Assembly: GCF_030413595.1 (NCBI RefSeq)
Contig: NZ_CP129238.1
Location: 2,666,001-2,730,000, forward strand
Reading direction: 5' to 3'
DNA length: 64,000 bases
Origin: Planococcus liqunii
Lineage (GTDB): Bacteria > Bacillota > Bacilli > Bacillales_A > Planococcaceae
The first letter of the stretch is position 1. Each line of letters begins with the position of its first letter. Below the pieces are notes generated by a model. The model saw only the letters and a list, made by a program, of their open reading frames with translations, was not told the DNA's origin and ran no database searches. Shown one piece after another: positions 18,751-26,552 of this stretch. The position numbers were made by a program, and so were the translations under genes.

Positions 18751-20137
18751 ATTTCAATAAGGTCCTAACCATATTCACTTTGTTTCCATAAGGCGGAAAC
18801 AGGACATTGGTCGACAGTTTGGTCGATTTTTTCAAGATGGATTTTGCATGTGTGAAAGTTTCAAAACTCGCTTTTCCGTGGTAGGAATTAACGCCCGAAG
18901 TACCTACTCCGCCAAAAGGCAGGTAGACGCTGCCGACATGGGACACCGTATCGTTGATGCAGCCGCCGCCAAATGGCAATTCTTCCAGGAAGAAATTAAT
19001 TGCCCGCTCATTTTCAGAGAACATATAAGCGGAAAGCGGCTTTGGCAATTTGCGGATTTGGCGCAGCAGTGCAGGCAGGTCATTGTATGTGATGACCGGC
19101 AAAATCGGCCCGAATAATTCCTCTTCCATCGACGGGCTGTCCCAGTTGATATTGTCGAGTACAACCGGTTCAATATAACGCTCATTGCGGTCCATCCCGC
19201 CGCCAGCCACAATATTTGCCGCTTCTTTTTTGATGATCTCAGCGAGCCGGTCGAAATGCTGAACGGAAACAATTCGTCCGTAGTCCGGACTTTTCAGTGC
19301 GTCTTTTCCGTAGAAACTCCGGATAGTCTTGATCAACTTTTTCATGAACTCTTCTTTAACCGATTCATGGACGCAGACATAATCCGGCGCCACACAGGTC
19401 TGGCCGGTATTCATCAATTTGCCCCAAGCAATGCGTTTTACCGCCAAGTCAAGATTAGCCGTCTGGTCGACGATAGCCGGGCTTTTCCCGCCAAGTTCCA
19501 GCGTGATCGGCGTCAGGCGTTCCGACGCAGCCTTCATGATCACTTTTCCGACATTGACGCTGCCAGTGAAGAAAATATAATCAAAAGATGCATGGATAAG
19601 TGCCGTCACTTCTTCCCGCTCGCCTTCAACCACTCGAATATAGTAGGAAGGGAATGCTTCTTCAATGATGGTGCGCGTCACTTTCGTTACGTTCGGCGTA
19701 GTTTCGGACGGTTTGACCACTGCACAGTTCCCTCCGACAATTGCCCCGATCAACGGTTCCATGATCAATTGGAACGGATAGTTGAATGGCCCGATGATGA
19801 GCACAGAGCCGTACGGTTCCCGAATGACAAAACTTTTGGCAGGCTGCAAATGAAGCGGCGTCTTTACTTGTTCCGGCTCCATCCAGTTGTCCAAATGCTT
19901 CGACATATAGCCGATGCTGTCCAGGATAAATCCCACTTCGGTCGCATAAGCTTCAAACTCGCTTTTTCCTAAATCCAATTTCAAGGCGTGAAGAATTTCA
20001 TTTTCGTGAGCTTTTATGGCTTGCTTCAGCCGCTCGAGCTGCGCTTTCCGGAAACTGACGCTTTTAGTGGCGCCTGTGTAAAAGAAATCACGCTGTTCGT
20101 TAATCATTTGTTCGACCGTCAATGCAGTAACTTCCAT
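18749..20137 (-). CDS. Aldehyde dehydrogenase, class-3-like (YwdH type)
   Basis: NAD(P)+-dependent aldehyde dehydrogenase of 462 residues, the length of the short class-3/fatty aldehyde group rather than the roughly 490 residues of class 1/2. Catalytic Glu214 (LELGGKSP) and Cys248 (NTGQTCVAPDYV) are present. So are the cofactor segment GPFNYPF and FTGSVNVGK, and the PFGGVGTSG motif near the C-terminus. It is likely a broad oxidiser of medium-chain or aromatic aldehydes. AAGGGGG precedes the ATG at 20137. No operon partner: the next gene upstream is 60 bp away without a shared motif. Confidence 0.92.
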   Translation of the reverse strand: MEVTALTVEQMINEQRDFFYTGATKSVSFRKAQLERLKQAIKAHENEILHALKLDLGKSEFEAYATEVGFILDSIGYMSKHLDNWMEPEQVKTPLHLQPAKSFVIREPYGSVLIIGPFNYPFQLIMEPLIGAIVGGNCAVVKPSETTPNVTKVTRTIIEEAFPSYYIRVVEGEREEVTALIHASFDYIFFTGSVNVGKVIMKAASERLTPITLELGGKSPAIVDQTANLDLAVKRIAWGKLMNTGQTCVAPDYVCVHESVKEEFMKKLIKTIRSFYGKDALKSPDYGRIVSVQHFDRLAEIIKKEAANIVAGGGMDRNERYIEPVVLDNINWDSPSMEEELFGPILPVITYNDLPALLRQIRKLPKPLSAYMFSENERAINFFLEELPFGGGCINDTVSHVGSVYLPFGGVGTSGVNSYHGKASFETFTHAKSILKKSTKLSTNVLFPPYGNKVNMVRTLLK

Positions 20138-20198
20138 CTATAAAGCCCCCTTCTTAGTGAAAACATCTTAGCATGATTTTTTTAAAACTTCACTTCAT

Positions 20199-21125
20199 TT
20201 ACTTTTCTGCAAGCAATTGGTCAATATAACGCTGCACAACGAGGCCTTCTTCAAAAGGCACCAGAAAAGTGGATTGTTCACGCATCGACTGGAACAGTGA
20301 AGGAACTTCCAGAAAATCTGTAATTTGTTTGCGATCTTCGTATTTTCTTTCTTCGTATAGATCCGACCAGTTTTCCAATGTCAAAACGCCTTCTTCGCCG
20401 TAGACTTTAAATTGCAGCAATTCTTTTTGCCCGATGCCGCTAAGCCCGGTGATCAAAAATGGAATGCTGCCGGCCGTTACCCCATGCGCCACGATTCCTG
20501 TCTCGCAAAGGTCAGCTTGTTCGGGGTAGGTGATGTAATGGGACAAAATTGTCAGTTCTCCGAATACCCGGTTAAAGAGCTGGAGGTAATGAGGAAACAC
20601 TTCCCTTACAAAGCCGCCTTGGCTTCTTGATGCAATCCACGGATTTTGCTGCCATGCGCGTGGCCAATCCGGGAAAAAGGTCTGCAGCTCAATGCGCACC
20701 ACTTTTCCGATATTGCCGTTCCGGATGCGCTTAACCATATCGTGTACAGCCGGCTTGTACATGAGCGGAAAATGCATCGCCGTTCGGATCCGGTTCTTTT
20801 TTGCTGCTTCCACCATTTCTTCTCCGTCTTCTGCGTTGTGCGCAAGCGGCTTCTCGCTCAGCACATGAATTCCGGCTCCCGCAGCACGTTTGGCGATTTC
20901 TGCATGGGAAGCAGGCGGCGTTCCGATGTACAGCCAATCAATATTTGAATGGAGAATCGATTCGAAGGACTCACAAATCGGCACCCCATATGTGTCATGA
21001 AGAAACTGCAGACGCTCCTGTTGTTCATCGTAAACTCCCTTGATTTGCACTCTGCCTTCTTGCTGGATTTGCTTGATAATACGCTCTCCTACGATTCCTG
21101 CTCCGATTATTCCAATTGAAATCAT
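20199..21125 (-). CDS. Gfo/Idh/MocA family oxidoreductase
   Basis: 308-residue NAD(P)-dependent oxidoreductase. The N-terminal Rossmann fold starts immediately with SIGIIGAGIVGERI; the family EKP motif appears as LSEKPLAHNAED near 95-106, where Lys is the catalytic/cofactor residue. The C-terminal alpha/beta domain has the usual substrate-binding sheet. Substrate is unknown; sugars or inositols are typical. Start choice: the ATG at 21125 with AGAGGGG close upstream; a 30-codon in-frame extension upstream has no ribosome site and does not look coding. It is divergent from the small gene at 21245. Confidence 0.88.
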   Translation of the reverse strand: MISIGIIGAGIVGERIIKQIQQEGRVQIKGVYDEQQERLQFLHDTYGVPICESFESILHSNIDWLYIGTPPASHAEIAKRAAGAGIHVLSEKPLAHNAEDGEEMVEAAKKNRIRTAMHFPLMYKPAVHDMVKRIRNGNIGKVVRIELQTFFPDWPRAWQQNPWIASRSQGGFVREVFPHYLQLFNRVFGELTILSHYITYPEQADLCETGIVAHGVTAGSIPFLITGLSGIGQKELLQFKVYGEEGVLTLENWSDLYEERKYEDRKQITDFLEVPSLFQSMREQSTFLVPFEEGLVVQRYIDQLLAEK

Positions 21126-21173
21126 GTTACCCCTCTTTTCTATAAGGCCTAAAGGCTTATTTTGGCTCTCTCT

Positions 21174-21200
21174 GTTTATTAGTGTAACCTTTAGGGGTAT
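21174..21200 (+). promoter_or_regulatory. Candidate SigB-type promoter
   Basis: GTTTAT (21174-21179) and GGGTAT (21195-21200) separated by 15 nt resemble the general-stress SigB consensus GTTTAA-N12-15-GGGTAT. The predicted start is about 35 nt before the ATG of the 47-codon ORF. No SigB gene is in the window, so this rests on motif match alone. Confidence 0.5.
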
Positions 21201-21244
21201 AGAATAGTCAAACAATTACAACACAAACCGAGGAGGAAAACATC

Positions 21245-21388
21245 ATGAACAAACAAGCAAACTGGTGGGAACCGATTTTTTCAGGAGAATTGGAAGTTGG
21301 ATTAAACAAAGAAAAGCTGGACAGCCTGGAACAGGAATCGTTTTTGTATTTTGAAGAAGCTCAAATCGACATGGAGACTCATGCTTAA
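21245..21388 (+). CDS. Small 47-residue protein, unknown function
   Basis: Short ORF not recognised as any family. The product is acidic and soluble, with a Trp pair near the N-terminus (NWWEPIFSG) and a Glu/Leu-rich middle that could form a helix. It has a near-perfect GAGGAGG ribosome site 8 nt before the ATG, a candidate SigB promoter upstream and a strong hairpin terminator 43 nt after the stop. This complete set of expression signals is the main argument that it is a real gene. A general-stress role would follow if the promoter is real (inference). Confidence 0.6.
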   Translation: MNKQANWWEPIFSGELEVGLNKEKLDSLEQESFLYFEEAQIDMETHA

Positions 21389-21430
21389 TTGATGCAGTTA
21401 ACAACAGGTATCCGACGCTGCAGTACATAG

Positions 21431-21467
21431 AAAACGCCTTGTTCAATTCAAATTGAAAAGGCGTTTT
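21431..21467. terminator. Bidirectional terminator
   Basis: 10-bp stem AAAACGCCTT with AAGGCGTTTT (21431-21440/21458-21467), extended inside by TTCAATT/AATTGAA. It serves the small + strand gene and the convergent glycosylase gene. Confidence 0.8.
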
Positions 21468-21484
21468 GTCATGTCCGAATGAAT

Positions 21485-22330
21485 TTACTCGATGCTTCTC
21501 CACAAATACAGCGAAGCGTATGATAGATAAGGCTCCCATTCGGGCAGATGAAGGAGAATTTCTTCAGCCTTCGGTTTTTCAGACCGTTCCCATTGAATTT
21601 TCAAGGCATTTTGCAGGCCAATATCCGCCAGTGGAAATAAATTAGCGCGCCCCAGCCCAAACATCAGAAAACTTTGCGCTGTCCAGGGGCCAATCCCTCT
21701 GTAGTGAACCAAACGGGCGGTCACTTCATCGTCGTCCAGATTTGCCATGTTTTCCAAGTCCAATTCCCCGTTCGCAATGGCTCGGGACAATCCAATCACG
21801 TATTCAGCTTTTCGCGTGCTGAACTGAAGCTCCCTTAAACTTGCCGGCTCAAGCTGTGCAATCGTTTCAGGAGCCGGATAAAACCAGACTCCGTCTTTTT
21901 GTTCTCCGTAGTTTTGGACAAACCGGCTCGTTAAAGTGTGGGCAAACGACAAGTTTAATTGCTGATGGATAATGCTTTTCATCAAAGATCCGTACAACGA
22001 AAACTCTCGGACCAACGGCGTCCCTTTATGTTCCTCAAACAAATGGGCCAGGCTGGTCTTCCGGAAATGGTCTGTGACCGGTTTAAGAGACCGATTGAAA
22101 TGCAGCAGATCCGCTATCAGCCTCATTTGCGCTTCTGTTGCATCGGTTATTTCAAACACCGGACTTTCACTAGTTCCTCTCGCTTTCACGGTTGCAATAG
22201 TGCCTTCGGGCATCGGAATTCGGACAGAGCGGCCCGACAAATCGACGGCATGCAAAGGATCCAGCGAAAGCCGCTCCAGTGCCCGGTCAAAATCATAGGC
22301 AAACGGAAGTTCCAATCGCAATTCTCTCAT
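21485..22330 (-). CDS. DNA-3-methyladenine glycosylase family protein (AlkA/HhH-GPD)
   Basis: Base-excision repair glycosylase of the HhH-GPD superfamily, 281 residues. The C-terminal domain has the helix-hairpin-helix HYRGIGPWTAQSFLMFGLG, followed by the catalytic Asp in FPLADIGLQ; the N-terminal part is the AlkA-type beta domain. It would remove alkylated purines. Start is uncertain: the ATG at 22330 abuts the AAAAAGGGG ribosome site, while a TTG at 22321 is 9 nt from it. A longer reading frame upstream (to 22429) has no support. It diverges from the thermonuclease-like gene. Confidence 0.88.
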   Translation of the reverse strand: MRELRLELPFAYDFDRALERLSLDPLHAVDLSGRSVRIPMPEGTIATVKARGTSESPVFEITDATEAQMRLIADLLHFNRSLKPVTDHFRKTSLAHLFEEHKGTPLVREFSLYGSLMKSIIHQQLNLSFAHTLTSRFVQNYGEQKDGVWFYPAPETIAQLEPASLRELQFSTRKAEYVIGLSRAIANGELDLENMANLDDDEVTARLVHYRGIGPWTAQSFLMFGLGRANLFPLADIGLQNALKIQWERSEKPKAEEILLHLPEWEPYLSYASLYLWRSIE

Positions 22331-22420
22331 CCCCTTTTTCTTAAACCGTATCCCACCCAGATTTTGATTGCAAGCCGCAGAAACAGGAAATATAATGGAA
22401 AAATGAAAGCAGGGATAGCC

Positions 22421-23143
22421 ATGAAACAAATTATAGCTTTACTTGCAGCCTTGATGCTGCTTGCCGGATGCACAGCATTGGATTCCACCGATACAGGCGG
22501 GACGGCGGATCCTATTGACGTAGAAGTCACTTCCGTAATTGATGGAGATACCATCAAGATTATTTATGAAGGAAAAGAAGAGACGGTCCGTTATTTGCTG
22601 GTGGATACACCGGAAACCAATCATCCACGCCTCGGAAAACAGCCGCTTGGCAGCGAAGCGACTGCAGAAAATAAACGGCTCATCGAATCAGGCGACGTTT
22701 CCATTGAATTTGACGTAGGCGACCGTTTTGATGATTACGGCCGCTTGCTTGCATATATTTATGTAGACGGGGAAAGCGTGCAGGAACAGCTGCTTGAAGC
22801 AGGTTTTGCCCGTGTTGCCTATGTTTACCCTCCCAATACCCGCTATGTCGATGATTTTGAAAAAGTGGAAACGGATGCAAAAAAGGCGGGCATCGGCATT
22901 TGGGAGTTTGAAAATTATTCAACAGACCGCGGTTTTAATTCCGATGCCTACGGAAAAGAATCTAATCTATCCAAATCCGAGTCGCCAAAAGGCGATTGCC
23001 GGATCAAAGGAAACATCAATCGGAACGGCAATAAGATTTACCATATGCCGGGTGAAGGATCTTATGAACAGACCAATCCCGAAGAATGGTTTTGTTCAGA
23101 GCAGGAAGCCAAGGATGCAGGTTTCAAAAGCACTGGAAGCTGA
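22421..23143 (+). CDS. Thermonuclease-family lipoprotein with C-terminal sunset-like domain
   Basis: Exported nuclease-like lipoprotein of 240 residues. The signal peptide ends in a lipobox LLAGC (Cys17). The SNase domain (about 35-165) keeps the active-site layout of staphylococcal nuclease: VIDGDTIKI, RYLLVDTPETNHP (Arg and Glu) and DDYGRLLAY (Arg). A Ser/Lys-rich linker leads to a C-terminal module with GDCRIKGNI, KIYHMPGEGSY and EAKDAGF, the pattern of the sunset domain found in other Gram-positive exported nucleases. Likely DNA/RNA degradation at the cell surface. The ATG at 22421 has AGGGA 8 nt upstream; an ATG six codons earlier is possible. A 14-nt gap to the next gene suggests co-transcription. 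Confidence 0.9.
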   Translation: MKQIIALLAALMLLAGCTALDSTDTGGTADPIDVEVTSVIDGDTIKIIYEGKEETVRYLLVDTPETNHPRLGKQPLGSEATAENKRLIESGDVSIEFDVGDRFDDYGRLLAYIYVDGESVQEQLLEAGFARVAYVYPPNTRYVDDFEKVETDAKKAGIGIWEFENYSTDRGFNSDAYGKESNLSKSESPKGDCRIKGNINRNGNKIYHMPGEGSYEQTNPEEWFCSEQEAKDAGFKSTGS

Positions 23144-23157
23144 CAAGGAGGAGTTAT

Positions 23158-23679
23158 ATGCAAGTCATTGTTATGCGTTTCGATTATCCGTCGTCCGCAA
23201 TTTTTGAGCAGCTCCAGCAGCAGGCGCAATATGCCGCCTCCAAGCAAAAAGCGACTTTGCCTCCGCATATTACGCTGCAGTCATTTACCCAACCCAGCCC
23301 GCTTGATTTGAAAAAAGCGATTGAGCCGTGGGCAGAAAAAACGAAGCAGCTTTCTCTGTCTTTTGCTTCACTTGGATTTTTCAAGCAGCAAGGCAGCTTT
23401 TATGCGGCACCGATTGTCACTAAAGCGCTGGCTGCATTGCATTCGGCAATCAATCTATCGACGCGGGAATTTACCGGACACGATGCTTTCTATATGCCGG
23501 ATCACTGGGTGCCCCATGCGACCATTATCAACCATATTGCACCGCCGTTCTGGGGACCGCTGTTTGCCCGTCTTTCAATGGAATTCGAACCTTTTACGGC
23601 AAAGGCCGTTGCCATCGAATGCTGGTCTATTGTCCAAGGAAAAGCGCAAACGGAATGGAGTATTTTTCTATCGGAATAA
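23158..23679 (+). CDS. 2'-5' RNA ligase / 2H phosphoesterase family protein
   Basis: 173-residue protein with the two HxT motifs that define the 2H superfamily: PPHITLQS near residue 39-46 and VPHATIINH near 121-129. Members act on 2',3'-cyclic phosphates or 2',5'-linkages. The role in Firmicutes is unknown. AAGGAGG lies 7 nt before the ATG at 23158, just after the lipoprotein gene stop, so the two form an operon. The tRNA-Val gene starts 51 bp downstream on the same strand with its own promoter. Confidence 0.88.
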   Translation: MQVIVMRFDYPSSAIFEQLQQQAQYAASKQKATLPPHITLQSFTQPSPLDLKKAIEPWAEKTKQLSLSFASLGFFKQQGSFYAAPIVTKALAALHSAINLSTREFTGHDAFYMPDHWVPHATIINHIAPPFWGPLFARLSMEFEPFTAKAVAIECWSIVQGKAQTEWSIFLSE

Positions 23680-23682
23680 GTA

Positions 23683-23710
23683 TTGACTTTTCCCCTGGGC
23701 ACGATATAAT
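23683..23710 (+). promoter_or_regulatory. SigA promoter of the tRNA-Val gene
   Basis: TTGACT (23683-23688) and a consensus TATAAT (23705-23710) with a 16-nt spacer, 20 nt upstream of the tRNA 5' end. Confidence 0.8.
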
Positions 23711-23730
23711 TATATTTGTCCTGGAAATGA

Positions 23731-23803
23731 GATTCCTTAGCTCAGCTGGGAGAGCGCTACCTTGACAGGGTAGAGGTCGCTGGTTCGAGCCCAGTAGGAA
23801 TCA
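23731..23803 (+). tRNA. tRNA-Val (GAC)
   Basis: A 73-nt cloverleaf. The acceptor stem GATTCCT pairs with AGGAATC and is followed by discriminator A. The D-arm is GCTC/GAGC. The anticodon stem CTACC/GGTAG encloses TTGACAG with anticodon GAC. The T-arm is CTGG TTCGAGC CCAG. CCA is not encoded (the genome continues TTGGG), so it must be added after transcription. It stands alone, not in a cluster. Confidence 0.97.
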
Positions 23804-23849
23804 TTGGGTGCCAAACCCGCAGCAAGCTTTAGGAACAAAGTTTGCTTAG

Positions 23850-23885
23850 AAAAAACCGTTGCCTTCTGGCAGCGGTTTTTTATTT
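23850..23885 (+). terminator. Terminator after tRNA-Val
   Basis: 14-bp stem AAAAAACCGTTGCC with GGCAGCGGTTTTTT (one G-U pair) and T-rich tail. A second hairpin (AGCAAGCTTT with AAAGTTTGCT, 23821-23847) lies just before it. Confidence 0.85.
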
Positions 23886-23894
23886 TTACAACTA

Positions 23895-23927
23895 AAATGG
23901 GGCCTGAAGCTGAAAGCTTCAGGCCCC
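23895..23927 (-). terminator. Terminator of the TRAP transporter operon
   Basis: 13-bp perfect GC-rich stem, 23899-23911 with 23915-23927, followed on the minus strand by ATTTTAG. Confidence 0.8.
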
Positions 23928-23932
23928 CTTCT

Positions 23933-25966
23933 TTAGGCTTCAGATGCTTTAGGCGCCTTTTTATCACGCGCCGTCCACTGAATAGCCCAAAGAACAATAA
24001 ATACTACTACTCCTACATAGGAGTAGATGCCCTCTGGATATACCAGGGCGAGTCCAGTAACCACTGCCAGGATGCGTTCAATCCAGGTAAGTTTCCGGTA
24101 CCAAAACCCGATCAGCCCCGCCCCGAGCGCAATCATGCCGGCAAAAGCAGTTGCCACAACCCAGATCAGTTCAAGCCATGTCGTATCAATCATTAAGAGC
24201 GATGGAGACAGGACAAACATATAAGGAATGATAAACGCAGCAGCAGCCAGTTTAGAAGCTATGATGCCTGTCCGGATCGGTTCCCCTCCGGAAATACCCG
24301 ATGCCGCAAATGCGGCTAGTGCGACCGGTGGTGTAATATCGGCGATAATCCCAAAATAGAACACGAATAAATGGGCAGAAATCGCGATGACCATCGGCAC
24401 GGCAGCACCAGCCGGTTCATCCAGCATCAACAGCGTAATAATGGCCGGGGCTGCAATTGTAGAAGTGATGACGTAATTGGCGGTTGTCGGTGAACCCATA
24501 CCAAGGACAATGGCAGCAAGCATCGTGAAGAACAAGGTCAGCAAAATGCTGCCGCCCGATGCGGAAATCAAGCCGTTTGCCAAGCTTAGCCCCAGACCCG
24601 TTTTTACAACAACCCCCACAATAATGCCCGCAGCTGCGGTAGCAGCACCGACGGCCAAAGCCGTCCGGGCACCGTCCACCAATGCATGAATCATGTCTTT
24701 AAAACTTAACCGCGTTTCTTTATTGATGGCACTGACCAGGATAGTAGCCAGAATGCCATACAAAGCCGCATGCATGGTCGGAACTCCCACCATCAAGAAG
24801 ACGATAATAATTACAATTGGAAGTAAAAGATGTATTTTCTTTAAAACCTCTTTCCGATCCGGCAATTCTTCTTTTGTAAGACCTCTAAGGCCCACTCTTT
24901 TCGCTTCAAAATGCGTCATGATCCAAACACCTGAAAAATAAAGCAGCGCCGGAATCGCCGCAGCTTTCGCAATGTCCCAATAGCTGATGCCGCCGATGAA
25001 CTCGACCATCAAGAAAGCGGCTGCTCCCATAATTGGCGGCATAATCTGGCCACCTGTCGAAGAGGTGGCTTCCACAGCACCTGCGAATTCTTTATTGTAG
25101 CCCAGTTTCTTCATCATAGGGATAGTATAAGCCCCGGACGTGACAACGTTTGCAACGGAACTGCCGGATATGGTTCCCTGCAGCGCACTGGAGAAAATGG
25201 CGACTTTTGCAGGACCGCCTATTAAATGCCCAGCCAGTGAAACTGACAAATCATTAAAGTATTCCCCAACGCCTGTCTTTACCAAGAAAGCACCGAACAG
25301 TAGGTAGACAAAGATAAACGTTGCGGAAACAGCCAGCGGTGTCCCCAAGATTCCGTCAGTTGTGTAAAACATCAGCTGGACCGTCGAATCCAGATCCTGT
25401 CCGCGGTGTTTTAAAAACCCGGGGAAATAAGGCCCCCAAAAAGCATAAGCTAAAAACAGCGAAGAAATGATGGTAATCGGCAGCCCGACAGCCCGCCTGG
25501 TGGCTTCAAGCGTCAGCACGATGGCGAGTATCCCGACAATCAGATCCATCTCTGTGACCCGGCCGACGCGGAACACCAAATCGTCGTACATAATCGGCCA
25601 GTATGCCCCTACCGCAACAGCCAGCAAAGCGAGCAAATAATCATAAAAAGGAACTTTGCGGCGATCGCCTTTCCGCTTTATCGCTGGAAACAATAGAAAA
25701 ATTAACGACAAGGCAAAGCCCAAGTGAATCGACCGCTGCAAATAAGCTGTCAATTGCCCATCGATGGCGGTATACAGCTGGAAAAGCGAAAATGCCAACA
25801 AGCCGAAAAAGACGAGATGTTTGGCAATGCCGCTTAAATCGCGCGTGTTTGATTCGGGGTCATATTTCTGCAGTATTTCCTTTTGCTTTTCCTCTGAAAT
25901 ATTGCCTTCTTCTTCGGGTGGCAACTTCATTTTTTCTTTCTCTTTTGGAGGCAGCTCATTGCTCAT
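23933..25966 (-). CDS. TRAP transporter fused permease (DctQM-type 4TM/12TM fusion)
   Basis: Cytoplasmic membrane subunit of a TAXI-type TRAP secondary transporter, 677 residues. A cytoplasmic N-terminus with a charged segment (about 1-45) is followed by about four helices equivalent to the small DctQ subunit and then the large DctM-like part. The latter shows GSSVANVVTSGAYTIPMMK and GMGSPTTANYVITSTIAAPA, the conserved re-entrant segments of the family. It uses an ion gradient and a periplasmic-type binding protein, here the lipoprotein encoded upstream. It overlaps the DUF1850 gene by 11 nt. Substrate is probably an organic acid or amino acid (inference). Confidence 0.93.
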   Translation of the reverse strand: MSNELPPKEKEKMKLPPEEEGNISEEKQKEILQKYDPESNTRDLSGIAKHLVFFGLLAFSLFQLYTAIDGQLTAYLQRSIHLGFALSLIFLLFPAIKRKGDRRKVPFYDYLLALLAVAVGAYWPIMYDDLVFRVGRVTEMDLIVGILAIVLTLEATRRAVGLPITIISSLFLAYAFWGPYFPGFLKHRGQDLDSTVQLMFYTTDGILGTPLAVSATFIFVYLLFGAFLVKTGVGEYFNDLSVSLAGHLIGGPAKVAIFSSALQGTISGSSVANVVTSGAYTIPMMKKLGYNKEFAGAVEATSSTGGQIMPPIMGAAAFLMVEFIGGISYWDIAKAAAIPALLYFSGVWIMTHFEAKRVGLRGLTKEELPDRKEVLKKIHLLLPIVIIIVFLMVGVPTMHAALYGILATILVSAINKETRLSFKDMIHALVDGARTALAVGAATAAAGIIVGVVVKTGLGLSLANGLISASGGSILLTLFFTMLAAIVLGMGSPTTANYVITSTIAAPAIITLLMLDEPAGAAVPMVIAISAHLFVFYFGIIADITPPVALAAFAASGISGGEPIRTGIIASKLAAAAFIIPYMFVLSPSLLMIDTTWLELIWVVATAFAGMIALGAGLIGFWYRKLTWIERILAVVTGLALVYPEGIYSYVGVVVFIVLWAIQWTARDKKAPKASEA

Positions 25967-26477
25967 CGATGTTCACTCCTCTTAATTGTTGGATAAGAGA
26001 TAGACGCTGAACTTTAAAGGTGTAGGATTCGCCACGGGTTAGCGTCTTTTTTAAATCGTATTTCCTGCCATTGTTCTTAAAAAACAAGCCTGCATCAATA
26101 TTGCCAATGAAGATTCTAAAGTCGGGCAGTTCCTTTTTCATGCCGGTGATAAAATATTTCCCGTCTTTTTCGACAAAATTTTCCCCTTCTCCTGCATTTG
26201 ACGGCATGCCAATATTAAAATCTTCATATTCCAATTCAACCATTCTCAAGCTATTGTCCGGAAGCACTTCGTAGCTTTCGATTACTTCGGATAAATGAAT
26301 GGAATGGGTATATTCAATTTGAAAGTCCCTGGTTTTGACTGGCAGATGAGCCGCAATCTCCTGGTTTTTATTATCTATGAAAACATAATGTTTGTTTAAA
26401 GGCACCCGTGCAGCTACGAAAAGCAAGAAGGCAATGATTAGGAGAAGAAAGCTTAGCTGCAGTGGTTTTGACTCCAT
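25956..26477 (-). CDS. DUF1850 domain-containing protein of a TAXI-TRAP operon
   Basis: 173-residue protein with one N-terminal membrane anchor (about 8-25) and an extracytoplasmic domain with the family pattern F-x-I-x-Y-THSI-x-LSEV-x-ESYEV (near 52-71). DUF1850 proteins recur between TAXI binding proteins and fused TRAP permeases. Their role is unknown; coupling or assembly of the transporter is plausible. The ATG at 26477 has AAGGGGAG upstream. Its 3' end carries the GAGGAG ribosome site of the permease gene. Confidence 0.88.
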   Translation of the reverse strand: MESKPLQLSFLLLIIAFLLFVAARVPLNKHYVFIDNKNQEIAAHLPVKTRDFQIEYTHSIHLSEVIESYEVLPDNSLRMVELEYEDFNIGMPSNAGEGENFVEKDGKYFITGMKKELPDFRIFIGNIDAGLFFKNNGRKYDLKKTLTRGESYTFKVQRLSLIQQLRGVNIDEQ

Positions 26478-26510
26478 TAGACAAACTCCCCTTACGAATA
26501 AATAAATAAC

Positions 26511-26536
26511 GACGATAAAGCTGCTGCTTTATCGTC
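26511..26536 (-). other. Hairpin between binding-protein and DUF1850 genes
   Basis: Perfect 10-bp stem GACGATAAAG with CTTTATCGTC and a 6-nt loop, without a T run on the minus strand. It probably acts as an RNA-stability or partial-termination element that raises binding-protein mRNA over permease mRNA. Confidence 0.6.
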
Positions 26537-26552
26537 AATTATTCTTGTCGTT

